Shown: positions 1 to 8,151, counted from the stretch's first letter. The stretch: DNA of 9,639 bases from an uncultured Comamonadaceae bacterium (GCA_946482595.1 CAMLSD010000140.1:1-9639), one strand, 5' to 3'. Numbers and translations: made by a program. The notes: generated from the letters alone by a model not told the origin.

Positions 1-284
1 AGCTGCTGGGCCATGGTCTGCATGCCGTAGCAGATGCCCAGCACCGGCACGCCCAGCTCGAACACCGCCTGAGGGGCCTTGTCGGTGGTGTCCTCGTAGA
101 CGCTGGCATGGCTGCCCGACAGGATCACACCCTTGAGGCGGCCGTCGCGCGCGTGCTCGCGCACCCACTCGTCGCTGACGTCGCACGGATGGACCTCGCA
201 GTACACGTGCGCCTCGCGCACGCGCCGGGCGATCAGTTGGGTGACCTGGGAGCCGAAGTCGAGGATGAGGATCTTGTCGTGCAC
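1..284 (-). CDS. guaA: GMP synthase (glutamine-hydrolysing), N-terminal part, cut by the window edge
   Basis: GMP synthase aminates XMP to GMP using glutamine and ATP, the last step of de novo GMP synthesis in the cytosol. Only the first 94 residues, the start of the class I glutamine amidotransferase domain, lie in the window. The protein opens [21 protein letters not shown], close to the family start. Near the edge it has the nucleophile motif GICYGMQ with the catalytic cysteine at residue 85 (Cys86 in E. coli). The start is GTG (282-284): the conserved ILILDFGSQ block begins at residue 5, and no ATG lies nearby in frame. The ribosome site is weak (AGG about 8 nt upstream). The gene is 67 bp downstream of guaB on the same strand, the usual guaBA order, with a terminator-like hairpin between them. 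The synthetase domains are outside the window. Identification is firm. Confidence 0.96.
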   Translation of the reverse strand, partial: MHDKILILDFGSQVTQLIARRVREAHVYCEVHPCDVSDEWVREHARDGRLKGVILSGSHASVYEDTTDKAPQAVFELGVPVLGICYGMQTMAQQ

Positions 285-308
285 GGTGGGAGCCTGTTCT
301 GAAAACGG

Positions 309-331
309 AAAAGGCAGCACCACGTGCTGCC
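309..331 (-). terminator. Hairpin plus T-run between guaB and guaA (possible attenuator)
   Basis: Read on the minus strand, GGCAGCAC - GTG - GTGCTGCC forms a perfect 8-bp stem with a 3-nt loop (313-331). It is followed by TTTT (309-312), CCG and a second TTTT (302-305). The T-run occurs only on the guaBA coding strand, which fixes the orientation. It starts 20 bp after the guaB stop and ends 24 bp before the guaA start. Because guaA has no obvious promoter of its own, this is better read as a partial terminator or mRNA-stabilising hairpin inside the operon than as a complete stop. Confidence 0.55.
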
Positions 332-351
332 TGGGGCCGGGAGGGCTGGCG

Positions 352-1985
<1,634 letters not shown>

Positions 1986-1992
1986 GCGCCGC

Positions 1993-2490
1993 ATGAAGAC
2001 TTCGACCTTCCGTGTGTTGTGTGCCTGTGCCGCCGTGGTGTTCGGCTCGGCCCTGAGCCTGCCGGCTGCCGCGCAGTGGAAGTGGAAGGATGCCTCGGGC
2101 AACGTCCATTTCAGCGATCGCCCGCCTCCGAACAGCGTTCCGGAGCGGGACATCCTCCAGAAGGGCCCGGTGCGGCCTGTGGGACCCGCTGCGGCAGCCT
2201 CGGCCGCGTCAGCGCCCGAGGCCGGCAAGCTCCCGGTCGACAAGGAACTCGAAGCCCGCAAACGCCAGGGCGATCAGGCCCAGGAAGTACGCCGCAAGAC
2301 CGATGACGAGCGCTTGGCGATCGCCCGGGCTGAAAACTGCGAACGGGCACGGGGCCACCTGCGCACGCTGGAGAGCGGCGTGCGGATCGCGCGCACGAAT
2401 GAAAAGGGCGAACGTGAGATCCTGAGCGACGCCCAGCGCAACCAGGAAATGGAGCGCATGCGCCAGGCCATCGCCGGCGACTGCCGCTGA
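1993..2490 (+). CDS. Secreted DUF4124-domain protein
   Basis: This is a 165-residue exported protein of unknown function. Residues 1-27 form a signal peptide: basic MKTSTFR, a hydrophobic core, and an AAA-Q cleavage site after Ala27. The mature protein begins QWKWKDASGNVHFSDRPP, the hallmark of DUF4124, a short beta-rich domain common in proteobacterial envelope proteins. An Ala/Pro linker (about 60-80) and a charged, probably helical or coiled-coil segment (about 82-160) rich in Arg, Glu and Gln follow. Cys116 and Cys164 are the only cysteines outside the signal peptide and could form a disulfide in the periplasm. The ATG is set by the signal peptide; there is no good ribosome site, and a -10-like TACACT lies 7 nt before the start. 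The gene is divergent from guaB and convergent with rnfH (25-nt gap, no clear terminator). Export and domain are clear; function is not known. Confidence 0.88.
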   Translation: MKTSTFRVLCACAAVVFGSALSLPAAAQWKWKDASGNVHFSDRPPPNSVPERDILQKGPVRPVGPAAAASAASAPEAGKLPVDKELEARKRQGDQAQEVRRKTDDERLAIARAENCERARGHLRTLESGVRIARTNEKGEREILSDAQRNQEMERMRQAIAGDCR

Positions 2491-2515
2491 CGCTCAGCCG
2501 TCATCCGCGCGGGGC

Positions 2516-2818
2516 TCAGGCGCGGGCCTTGCGCTGCGCCTTGTAGCGCACCCGCCGCGCTTCTTTCGGGTCCACGCTCAGCCCGCGGTAGACCTCTATG
2601 CGATCGCGGTCGCGCACCGGGTCGCTCAAGGCATGCAGCCGACCCCAGATCCCCACGCGAAGCACCGCCAGGTCGATCTCCGGATGACGCTCCAGCATGC
2701 CGCTGGCGCGCAGTGCATGCAGGATGGTGGCGCCGGCCGACAGTGTGACCTGCACCCGATCGACCTGCCTCGGCGCGGCGCTGTAGGCCACCTCGACCCG
2801 CAGTTCACCGGGGGCCAT
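2516..2818 (-). CDS. rnfH: RnfH/RatB family ubiquitin-fold protein
   Basis: This 100-residue protein of the RnfH family (UPF0125) has a small beta-grasp fold related to ThiS/MoaD and ubiquitin. Residues 5-13 (ELRVEVAYS) and 22-36 (VQVTLSAGATILHAL) form the first two strands and helix. Residues 57-79 (GIWGRLHALSDPVRDRDRIEVYR) carry the typical G-x-W-G-R and D-x-D-R-I-E-V-Y-R block. The basic tail (ARRVRYKAQRKARA) is usual. It lacks the C-terminal Gly-Gly of sulfur-carrier relatives, so carrier chemistry is not expected. The biochemical role is unsettled: the name comes from proximity to rnf genes in some species, and it is called RatB when next to ratA. The ATG at 2818 lies inside the 3' end of ratA (14-nt overlap), which indicates translational coupling and joint function. 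Confidence 0.9.
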   Translation of the reverse strand: MAPGELRVEVAYSAAPRQVDRVQVTLSAGATILHALRASGMLERHPEIDLAVLRVGIWGRLHALSDPVRDRDRIEVYRGLSVDPKEARRVRYKAQRKARA

Positions 2819-3257
2819 GGACCTGCTCCGCGCGTTTCACGAACGAATCGACCAGGGTGTTGGCGATGCGGTCAAAGACCGGGCTCACGATCGACTGCAG
2901 CGCACCGCTTGAAAATGCGTAGCGCAGGTCCAACATGACCTTGGACGCCGGCGGGCCCGAATTGCCGGCATCGAGGCCGACAAAACGCCACTCCCCTTCG
3001 AGCGTCGAAAACGGGCCATCGACCAGCTTGACCACCACCATCTCGCCCGGCACATGCACATTGCGGGTGGTGAAGGCATGATGCAGCCCGGCGTAGCGCA
3101 GCGTGAGCCGGGCGGTCATGCCGTCGTCGTGCTGCTCGAGCACGTCGGCCCGTTCGCACCAGGGCAGGAACCTCGGATAGTCGCTCACCCCGGTGACCAG
3201 GTCATACATCTCCTGCGGCGAGTACCAGAGCAGGACTGACTTCTTGACGTGCTTCAT
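2805..3257 (-). CDS. ratA: RatA family START/COQ10-like protein
   Basis: This 150-residue SRPBCC/START-fold protein (polyketide cyclase/COQ10 family) matches the RatA family. Diagnostic features are the N-terminal MKHVKKSVLLWYSPQEMYDLV, the motif DYPRFLPWC (27-34), a central beta-sheet with RNVHVPGEMVVVKLVDGPF (65-83), the EGEWRF strand, and a C-terminal amphipathic helix (about 125-146) that closes the lipid-binding pocket. Two roles are known for relatives: E. coli RatA was reported to block 70S subunit association, and COQ10 proteins bind ubiquinone to support respiration. The sequence cannot decide between them, and the housekeeping location favours the quinone role. Start ATG at 3257: family similarity begins at once, and a -10 box (TACAAT) lies 11 nt upstream, leaving almost no leader and no ribosome site. 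It is divergent from smpB, an arrangement widespread in Gamma- and Betaproteobacteria. Confidence 0.92.
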   Translation of the reverse strand: MKHVKKSVLLWYSPQEMYDLVTGVSDYPRFLPWCERADVLEQHDDGMTARLTLRYAGLHHAFTTRNVHVPGEMVVVKLVDGPFSTLEGEWRFVGLDAGNSGPPASKVMLDLRYAFSSGALQSIVSPVFDRIANTLVDSFVKRAEQVHGPR

Positions 3258-3268
3258 ACAATGCCGGG

Positions 3269-3274
3269 ATTGTA
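3269..3274 (-). promoter_or_regulatory. Predicted -10 box of ratA-rnfH
   Basis: TACAAT on the minus strand, 11 nt before the ratA ATG. No convincing -35 is visible at 16-18 bp (CGCAGG at 17). The predicted leader is about 5 nt, so translation would start with little or no untranslated region. Confidence 0.4.
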
Positions 3275-3374
3275 GTCAGGCAGGCCCGGGCCCTGCGGCT
3301 TGCCTGAGGCACCCGCTTGAACGGCTGCCGCAGCCCGCGCCAGTGCCGAGCTGCCTGCCACCACGGAAAACAAC

Positions 3375-3842
3375 ATGTCGATCGCAGAAAACAGAAAAGC
3401 CCACTTCAACTACCTCATCGAGGAACGCTTCGAGGCGGGCATGGTGCTGGAGGGCTGGGAGGTCAAGGCCGTGCGGTCCGGGCAGGTGCAGCTCACCGAC
3501 GGCTACGTCGTGATTCGCGATGGCGAGCTCTACCTGATCGGCTGCCGCATCAATGCACTGCGCACTGCCTCCACGCACGTCAAGCCCGAGGCCGACCGCA
3601 CCAAGAAGCTCCTGATGCACAAGGACCAGATCCGCCGCCTGATCGGCAAGGTCGAGCAGAAGGGCTACACGCTCGTGCCACTGGACCTGCACTACAAGGG
3701 CGGCCGGGTGAAGGCCGAGATCGCGCTGGCCAAGGGCAAGCAGTTGCACGACAAGCGCGACACCGAAAAGAAGCGCGACTGGGAGCGCGAAAAGGGCCGC
3801 CTGATGCGCCACAAGGTGTCATCGAACCCGTCGAAGGACTGA
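3375..3842 (+). CDS. smpB: SsrA (tmRNA)-binding protein SmpB
   Basis: SmpB binds the tRNA-like domain of tmRNA and brings it to stalled ribosomes for trans-translation. The 155-residue product has normal length and all family blocks: N-terminal [32 protein letters not shown] (5-36), the [16 protein letters not shown] strands (44-59), [29 protein letters not shown] (100-128), and the basic tail [19 protein letters not shown] that enters the mRNA channel. I chose the ATG at 3375 because conservation starts within a few residues and a weak GGAAAA ribosome site is upstream (3365-3370). The gene is divergent from ratA (117-bp gap) and convergent with metC (36-bp gap, no clear terminator). The tmRNA gene ssrA is not in the window. 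Confidence 0.98.
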   Translation: MSIAENRKAHFNYLIEERFEAGMVLEGWEVKAVRSGQVQLTDGYVVIRDGELYLIGCRINALRTASTHVKPEADRTKKLLMHKDQIRRLIGKVEQKGYTLVPLDLHYKGGRVKAEIALAKGKQLHDKRDTEKKRDWEREKGRLMRHKVSSNPSKD

Positions 3843-3878
3843 GAAGGTGTGAACGAACCGCCGGGGTCAAGCCGCCGC

Positions 3879-5081
3879 TCAGCGCGGCAGTTGCTGCAGG
3901 GAGCCTTCCAGGTCGGCAATCAGGTCGTCGACATGCTCCAGGCCGATGCACAGGCGCACCAGCGTCCCCCGGTAGGGCGTAGGCAACTGGCGCATGCGGT
4001 CGGCCCGATACGGCACCGCCAGGCTGACCGGCCCGCCCCAGGACCACCCGATCCGGAAGCGCTGCAGGCGGTCGACAAAGGCGTCGACGGCATCCTGGTC
4101 GTAGCGCTCATCGAATTCCACCGTCAGCAGGCCGGCGGCCGACTCACACAGTCCGGCCCAGTGCTCATGCCCCGGTGACCCCGGCAGTGCGGGGTGCAGC
4201 ACCCGCGCGAACTCGCTGCGGCCACAGGCCCACTGGGCGATACGACGCGCGGCCTTGTCCTGCGCTGCATAACGCAGCGGCAGCGACGGCAGCGCGCGCA
4301 GCACGGCCTCCACGTCGTTCATCCCCACCCCCAGGCCGAGCCGGCTGTGCGTCAAGGCCAGCACACGATGCAGCTCGCTGCGATCGCAGCCGATCGAGCC
4401 CATCAGCACATCGGCACCACCCGAGGGGTATTTGGTCAGCGCATGCACCGTGACGTCGACTGCCAGGTCGTTTCCGAGCGCAAAGGCCTGGAACGCCAGG
4501 CCCGCGCCCCAGGTGTTGTCCAGCGCCACCACGGCCGCCGGCGCACGCTCACGCGTGCAGCGCACCAGAGCACGCAGGTCAGGAAATTCCAGCGTGACCG
4601 AGCCCGGCGCTTCGGTCCAGACCAGCTTGACGCGATCATCCAGCACGGCCGCCAGCGACGCCGGGTCCATCGGATCGTAGAGCCGATGGGACACGCCCCA
4701 CCGGGCGAGTTCGTGGCGCGTGAACTGCAGGCTCGGGCCGTAGACGTTGTCCGGCAGCACGACCACATCACCGGCCTGCAGCAGCGCCATGTCCACCGTG
4801 GTGATGGCCGCCAGCCCGCTGGGGGCCAGCAGCATGTGGCGGCAGCCTTCCAGCGTGGCCAGCCGCTCCTCGAGCGTGAAGCTGGTGGGCGTGCCATGCA
4901 GGCCGTAGGTGTAGCCGCTCTTGTCGATCCACTGGCGCTCGCGCAGTGCCGCCACCGACGGAAAGAACACCGTCGAGGCCTTGTACACCCCGACGGGCAC
5001 GGCCTCGAACTCGTCCGGCGCGCGGTAGTCGTGCTGGATGAGCCGGGTGTCGCGGTGTGCAGGAGGCTTGGAATCGGACAT
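3879..5081 (-). CDS. metC: Cystathionine beta-lyase (Cys/Met metabolism PLP enzyme)
   Basis: This 400-residue fold-type I PLP enzyme of the Cys/Met metabolism family is closest in pattern to cystathionine beta-lyase, which splits cystathionine into homocysteine, pyruvate and ammonia in methionine synthesis. Visible features are the substrate/phosphate tyrosine motif YTYGLHGTPTS (57-67), the cofactor phosphate loop APSGLAAI (86-93), the PLP-ring aspartate in VALDNTWGAG (Asp188), and the Schiff-base lysine in VHALTKYPSGG (Lys217). The C-terminal domain is complete (VRLCIGLEHVDDLIADL). The start is ATG 5081 (MSDSKPPAHRDTRLI). An ATG 24 codons upstream (5153) would translate through a 10-bp repeat and adds a Pro-rich, non-family stretch, so it was rejected. 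The gene is fourth in the phaR-rimO-ghrA-metC series, 84 nt after the ghrA-like gene. No Shine-Dalgarno is evident. The exact substrate (beta-lyase rather than another family member) is inferred. Confidence 0.9.
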   Translation of the reverse strand: MSDSKPPAHRDTRLIQHDYRAPDEFEAVPVGVYKASTVFFPSVAALRERQWIDKSGYTYGLHGTPTSFTLEERLATLEGCRHMLLAPSGLAAITTVDMALLQAGDVVVLPDNVYGPSLQFTRHELARWGVSHRLYDPMDPASLAAVLDDRVKLVWTEAPGSVTLEFPDLRALVRCTRERAPAAVVALDNTWGAGLAFQAFALGNDLAVDVTVHALTKYPSGGADVLMGSIGCDRSELHRVLALTHSRLGLGVGMNDVEAVLRALPSLPLRYAAQDKAARRIAQWACGRSEFARVLHPALPGSPGHEHWAGLCESAAGLLTVEFDERYDQDAVDAFVDRLQRFRIGWSWGGPVSLAVPYRADRMRQLPTPYRGTLVRLCIGLEHVDDLIADLEGSLQQLPR

Positions 5082-5100
5082 GGGCGGCAATCGGGTCGGT

Positions 5101-5150
5101 GTGGCGGGGGGTAGCGGAAAGTGGCGGGAAGTGGCGGGACGTGACGGCAG
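5101..5150 (-). repeat. Five-copy degenerate 10-bp tandem repeat in the metC leader
   Basis: On the plus strand five consecutive 10-mers read gtggcggggg, gtagcggaaa, gtggcgggaa, gtggcgggac and gtgacggcag; the core is GTGGCGGGAN. The block lies wholly between the ghrA-like stop (5166) and the metC start (5081). On the metC sense strand the 50 nt contain 29 C and only 7 G, with pyrimidine-C steps recurring every 10 nt. This is a C-rich, G-poor, little-structured profile of the sort Rho factor binds. It could also simply be a slippage-derived repeat or tandem protein-binding sites on one helix face. Confidence 0.75.
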
Positions 5151-5165
5151 CACGCGGCCCGTGGC

Positions 5166-6065
5166 TCAATAGCCCAGGCCGCGGTCCACCTGGTGGGACA
5201 GCGGCGCTCCGGCCTGCAGTACGGCCAGGCCGTCCAGGAACTGGCGCGCAATGGTCGCCAGCGACGACTGGGCCGCGATGTGGGGCGTGATGGTCACGCC
5301 GGGCACGGCCCACAGCGGGGAGTCGGCGGGCAGCGGTTCACGGGCCTGCACGTCAAGCGCTGCGCCGGCCAGCTGGCCGGATTCGATGGCCTGGATCAGA
5401 TCGGCCTCGACCACATGCGCGCCGCGCGCCACATTGATGAGGTAGCTGCCGCGCGGCAGCATGCCCAGCGCGCGCGCATCGAGCAGCCCTTCGGTCTGCG
5501 CCGTGAGCGGCAAGGCACACACCACGATCCGGGCGTCGCGCAGGACATCGGCGAGTGACAGGCCGCTGGAGCGGCTCCAGCCGCGCACCGTCAGCCCCAG
5601 CGATTCGAGCACACGGGCGATCTCCCGGCCGGTTTCGCCCATGCCCAGCACGGCCACGCTGTCGCGCGCGGCGGCCATCGGGTGCCGATCCCACGACCGG
5701 GCGGCCTGCTGTGCCTCGTAGCGAGGCAGTTCACGCAGGTGTCGCAGCGCCATCATCGCGACATACTGTGCGATGCCCAGGGCCTGGTCCGGGTCGACGA
5801 TGCGCGACATCGGCACGTTTGCAGGCAGATCAGGCACCAGCAGCTTCTCGACGCCAGCGGCGATCGAGCAGACCCAACGCAGCCGGGGCAAGGCGCCCGC
5901 CACGCCGGCTGGCAGGCGCCAGCCCAGCACCACATCGGCGTCCTGCCATTCGGCAGGTAGCAGGTCGCGCTGCCACACCGTCACCTGCAGGTCCGGCGCC
6001 AGTTCCCTCAGCGCCGCGACATACGGCGCCGCCGGCAACGGGTCGGTGATGAGCAGGACTTTCAT
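5166..6065 (-). CDS. ghrA: D-2-hydroxyacid dehydrogenase, glyoxylate/hydroxypyruvate reductase A-like
   Basis: This 299-residue NAD(P)-dependent D-isomer-specific 2-hydroxyacid dehydrogenase is of the short GhrA type, which reduces glyoxylate to glycolate and hydroxypyruvate to glycerate in the cytosol. The nucleotide-binding glycine motif VLGMGETGREIAR is at 139-151. The three catalytic residues are present: Arg214 in INVARGAHV, Glu243 in ALDVQAREPLP, and His262 in TPHIAAQS. The substrate-side segment VCSIAAGVEKLL (65-76) also fits. The start is ATG 6065, with family-like MKVLLITD as the first beta-strand. It lies 17 nt downstream of rimO and 84 nt upstream of metC on the same strand, so it is probably co-transcribed. 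The metabolic link to its neighbours is not obvious. The family is certain; the GhrA assignment rests on length and pattern, and other 2-keto acids are possible substrates. Confidence 0.85.
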   Translation of the reverse strand: MKVLLITDPLPAAPYVAALRELAPDLQVTVWQRDLLPAEWQDADVVLGWRLPAGVAGALPRLRWVCSIAAGVEKLLVPDLPANVPMSRIVDPDQALGIAQYVAMMALRHLRELPRYEAQQAARSWDRHPMAAARDSVAVLGMGETGREIARVLESLGLTVRGWSRSSGLSLADVLRDARIVVCALPLTAQTEGLLDARALGMLPRGSYLINVARGAHVVEADLIQAIESGQLAGAALDVQAREPLPADSPLWAVPGVTITPHIAAQSSLATIARQFLDGLAVLQAGAPLSHQVDRGLGY

Positions 6066-6082
6066 CGGGCCGCGCCCCCAGC

Positions 6083-7477
6083 TCAGATCGGCATGCCGAT
6101 CAGGTCATGGCCCTCGGTGGCCACGATGCGCGCCCGGGTGAACTCGCCGACCTTGAGTGTTTTTGATGCCTTTTCAGGCGGCAGCAGGCGCACGGTGCCG
6201 TCGATCTCGGGGGCGTCCGCGTAGCTGCGCCCCACCCCGCCCTTGCGGCCCAGGGCCGGTGCGCTATCGACCAGCACCTGCATGGTCGCACCCACACGGC
6301 GCTGCAGCTTGCGTGCCGACACCTCTTCGGCCACAGCCATGAAACGCGCACGGCGCTCTTCGCGAAGCTCGGCCGGCACGGCACCGGCCAGCTCGTTGGC
6401 GCTGGCGCCTTCGACCGGCGAATAGGCAAAACAGCCGGCACGGTCGATCTCGGCTTCACGCATGAAGTCGAGCAGGTAGTCGAACTCGGCGTCGGTCTCG
6501 CCAGGGAAGCCCGCGATGAAGGTCGAGCGGATCACGATGTCGGGGCAGACCTCGCGCCAGCGCAGGATGCGCTCGAGGTTCTTCTCGCCGTTGGCCGGCC
6601 GCTTCATGCGCTTGAGGACATCGGGGTGTGCATGCTGGAACGGCACATCCAGGTAGGGCAGCACCCTGCCCTGGGCCATCAGTGGCAGGACCTCGTCCAC
6701 ATGCGGGTACGGATAGACGTAGTGCAGGCGCACCCAGGCGCCGTGCCGCTCGGCCATTTCGCCCAGGGCCGCCACCAGGTCGAGCATGCGGGTCTTGACC
6801 GGCTTGCCGTCCCAGAAACCGGTACGGTACTTGATGTCCACGCCATAGGCGCTGGTGTCCTGGCTGATCACCAGCAGCTCCTTGACGCCGGACTCGAACA
6901 GGCGCTGCGCCTCGCCCAGGACGTCACCGATCGGGCGCGACACCAGATCGCCGCGCATGCTCGGGATGATGCAGAAGCTGCAGCGGTGGTTGCAGCCCTC
7001 GCTGATCTTCAGGTAGGCGTAGTGGCGCGGCGTGAGTTTCACGCCGGTGGCGGGCACCAGGTCGACGAAGGGATCGTGCGGCTTGGGCACGTGCTGGTGC
7101 ACGGCGTCCATCACTTCGTGGGTGGCGTGCGGCCCGGTGACGGCCAGCACCTTGGGGTGGATCTGGCGGACCAGGTTCTCGCCGCCGGTCCCGGTCTTGG
7201 CGCCCAGGCAGCCGGTCACGATGACCTTGCCGTTTTCGGCCAGGGCCTCACCAATGGTGTCCAGGCTTTCCTTGACGGCATCGTCGATGAAGCCGCAGGT
7301 GTTGACGATGACGAGGTCCGCGCCCTGGAAGGTCTTCGACGTGTCGTAGCCCTCCGCACGCAGCTGCGTCAGGATGAGTTCCGAATCCGTCAGGGCCTTG
7401 GGGCATCCCAGGCTGACGAATCCGACCTTGGGGGCGGCCGCGGTGGGGGCGGTGGCCGGCGCGTGATCTTGTGTCAT
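6083..7477 (-). CDS. rimO: Ribosomal protein uS12 (S12) methylthiotransferase RimO
   Basis: RimO is a radical-SAM enzyme that adds a methylthio group to a conserved aspartate of ribosomal protein S12. The 464-residue protein has the three domains in order. The N-terminal UPF0004 domain carries auxiliary-cluster cysteines Cys25 ([12 protein letters not shown]), Cys61 (VNTCGFID) and Cys90 (VTGCLGAK). The radical-SAM domain has [19 protein letters not shown] (Cys162, 166, 169). A C-terminal TRAM domain lies at about 395-464. The segment [16 protein letters not shown] is typical of RimO rather than MiaB. The start must be ATG 7477: the phaR stop codon is in the same frame 36 nt upstream with no start codon between, and no other start precedes the conserved [11 protein letters not shown] 9-bp hairpin directly abuts this ATG and leaves no Shine-Dalgarno. 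It lies 33 nt after phaR and 17 nt before the ghrA-like gene. Confidence 0.98.
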   Translation of the reverse strand: MTQDHAPATAPTAAAPKVGFVSLGCPKALTDSELILTQLRAEGYDTSKTFQGADLVIVNTCGFIDDAVKESLDTIGEALAENGKVIVTGCLGAKTGTGGENLVRQIHPKVLAVTGPHATHEVMDAVHQHVPKPHDPFVDLVPATGVKLTPRHYAYLKISEGCNHRCSFCIIPSMRGDLVSRPIGDVLGEAQRLFESGVKELLVISQDTSAYGVDIKYRTGFWDGKPVKTRMLDLVAALGEMAERHGAWVRLHYVYPYPHVDEVLPLMAQGRVLPYLDVPFQHAHPDVLKRMKRPANGEKNLERILRWREVCPDIVIRSTFIAGFPGETDAEFDYLLDFMREAEIDRAGCFAYSPVEGASANELAGAVPAELREERRARFMAVAEEVSARKLQRRVGATMQVLVDSAPALGRKGGVGRSYADAPEIDGTVRLLPPEKASKTLKVGEFTRARIVATEGHDLIGMPI

Positions 7478-7503
7478 GGCCCGGATTTTCGCCGATCCGG
7501 GCC
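7478..7503 (-). promoter_or_regulatory. Perfect 9-bp hairpin abutting the rimO start codon
   Basis: On the sense (minus) strand GGCCCGGAT (7495-7503) pairs perfectly with ATCCGGGCC (7478-7486) across the 8-nt loop CGGCGAAA. The 3' arm ends at the base before the rimO ATG, so the whole ribosome-binding region is inside the stem. There is no T-run after it, so it is not a standard terminator. It lies between the phaR stop and rimO and could hold down rimO translation, couple it to phaR translation, or be an mRNA processing site. Confidence 0.6.
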
Positions 7504-7510
7504 GACCCGG

Positions 7511-8095
7511 TCAGCGCTTGGGCCCGGGAAACCCCGGAAACGTGGGCAGGATGGTCTCGGCCTGCTTCTGCATCTGCTCCTGCATCTGCACGAACACGTT
7601 CTTCGACTGCTCGAGGTAGTTGGTCATCAAACCCTGCATCATGGGCGTCTGCACGTTCATGAACTGCGTCCACATCTCGGGGCTGAAGGACTTGGGGTCG
7701 TAGACGCCCTTGGACTGCTCGGCAAACCGGCTCTGCAGGTCGATGAACGACTGGATGTTCTTTTCGAGGTACGAGCCCATCAGGCCCTGCATCGTGTGGC
7801 CGTAGAAGCGGATGATGTGGGCCAGCATCGTGGTCGAGAACATCGGCACACCGCCGGTCTCCTCTTCCAGGATGATCTGCAGCAGGATGCTGCGCGTCAG
7901 GTCGTCGTTGGACTTGGCATCGCGCACGACGAAGTCCTCGCCGTCGAGCACCATGCGCTTGACGTCGGCCAGGGTGATGTAACTGCTGGTGGCCGTGTCG
8001 TAGAGACGGCGGTTCGGGTACTTCTTGAGCGTTCGGACTTGCGGCGCGTCCGCGGCGCCCGATGCTGCGCTTGCGACGCGCTTGGCCTGTGCCAT
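7511..8095 (-). CDS. phaR: Polyhydroxyalkanoate synthesis regulator PhaR
   Basis: PhaR is a DNA-binding repressor that also binds PHB granules. It represses the phasin gene and its own gene, and is released from DNA when polymer accumulates. The 194-residue product has the N-terminal PHB/PHA accumulation DNA-binding domain at about 20-80 (RTLKKYPNRRLYDTATSSYITL, then VVRDAKSNDDLTRSILLQII). Two PHB-accumulation repeats follow: FSTTMLAHIIRFYGHTMQGLMGSYLEKNI, and a related FMNVQTPMMQGLMTNYLEQSKNVF. It ends in a Gln/Met-rich amphipathic tail and FPGFPGPKR. The start is ATG 8095, with GGAG 9 nt upstream (8105-8108). Longer in-frame ATGs up to 8662 run into the divergent antiporter gene and are rejected. 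The upstream region has a -10 box and a 30-bp dyad, consistent with the autoregulation known for PhaR. The gene is probably first of phaR-rimO-ghrA-metC. Confidence 0.95.
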   Translation of the reverse strand: MAQAKRVASAASGAADAPQVRTLKKYPNRRLYDTATSSYITLADVKRMVLDGEDFVVRDAKSNDDLTRSILLQIILEEETGGVPMFSTTMLAHIIRFYGHTMQGLMGSYLEKNIQSFIDLQSRFAEQSKGVYDPKSFSPEMWTQFMNVQTPMMQGLMTNYLEQSKNVFVQMQEQMQKQAETILPTFPGFPGPKR

Positions 8096-8118
8096 GAGGG
8101 GGTTCTCCAACAGCCTGG

Positions 8119-8148
8119 TTTGCCGTGCACGAATTTGTGCACAGCAAA
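8119..8148. promoter_or_regulatory. 30-bp inverted repeat over the phaR transcription start (candidate PhaR operator)
   Basis: Plus-strand arms TTTGCCGTGCAC (8119-8130) and GTGCACAGCAAA (8137-8148) are reverse complements except for one position, with the 6-bp spacer GAATTT. The dyad begins 3 bp downstream of the TAGAAT -10 box on the phaR side, so it covers the predicted start point and early leader. A bound dimer here would block phaR transcription. PhaR proteins of other species bind their own promoters at TGC/GCA-rich sites, and the TGCAC half-sites fit that general pattern. The assignment to PhaR itself is inferred. Confidence 0.6.
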
Positions 8149-8151
8149 ACG

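Noticed and set aside
2516..3257. ratA-rnfH as a toxin-antitoxin module
   Set aside because: The families are widespread core genes, and the antitoxin role of RatB is not established. The context here is housekeeping, not mobile.
4194..5114. A 306-codon plus-strand open frame antisense to metC
   Set aside because: The composition is that of a GC-rich shadow frame, and the opposite strand carries a clear PLP enzyme with its catalytic lysine.
5082..5153. A 24-residue N-terminal extension of MetC from an upstream ATG
   Set aside because: It would translate the 10-bp repeat (not a multiple of 3) into a Pro/Arg-rich stretch with no family counterpart. MSDSK at 5081 fits better.
6150..6190. T-rich stretch with a small hairpin inside the 3' part of rimO, considered as a terminator
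   Set aside because: It lies within the coding TRAM domain, has a short 3-5 bp stem, and the T-run is on the wrong side for the minus-strand transcript.
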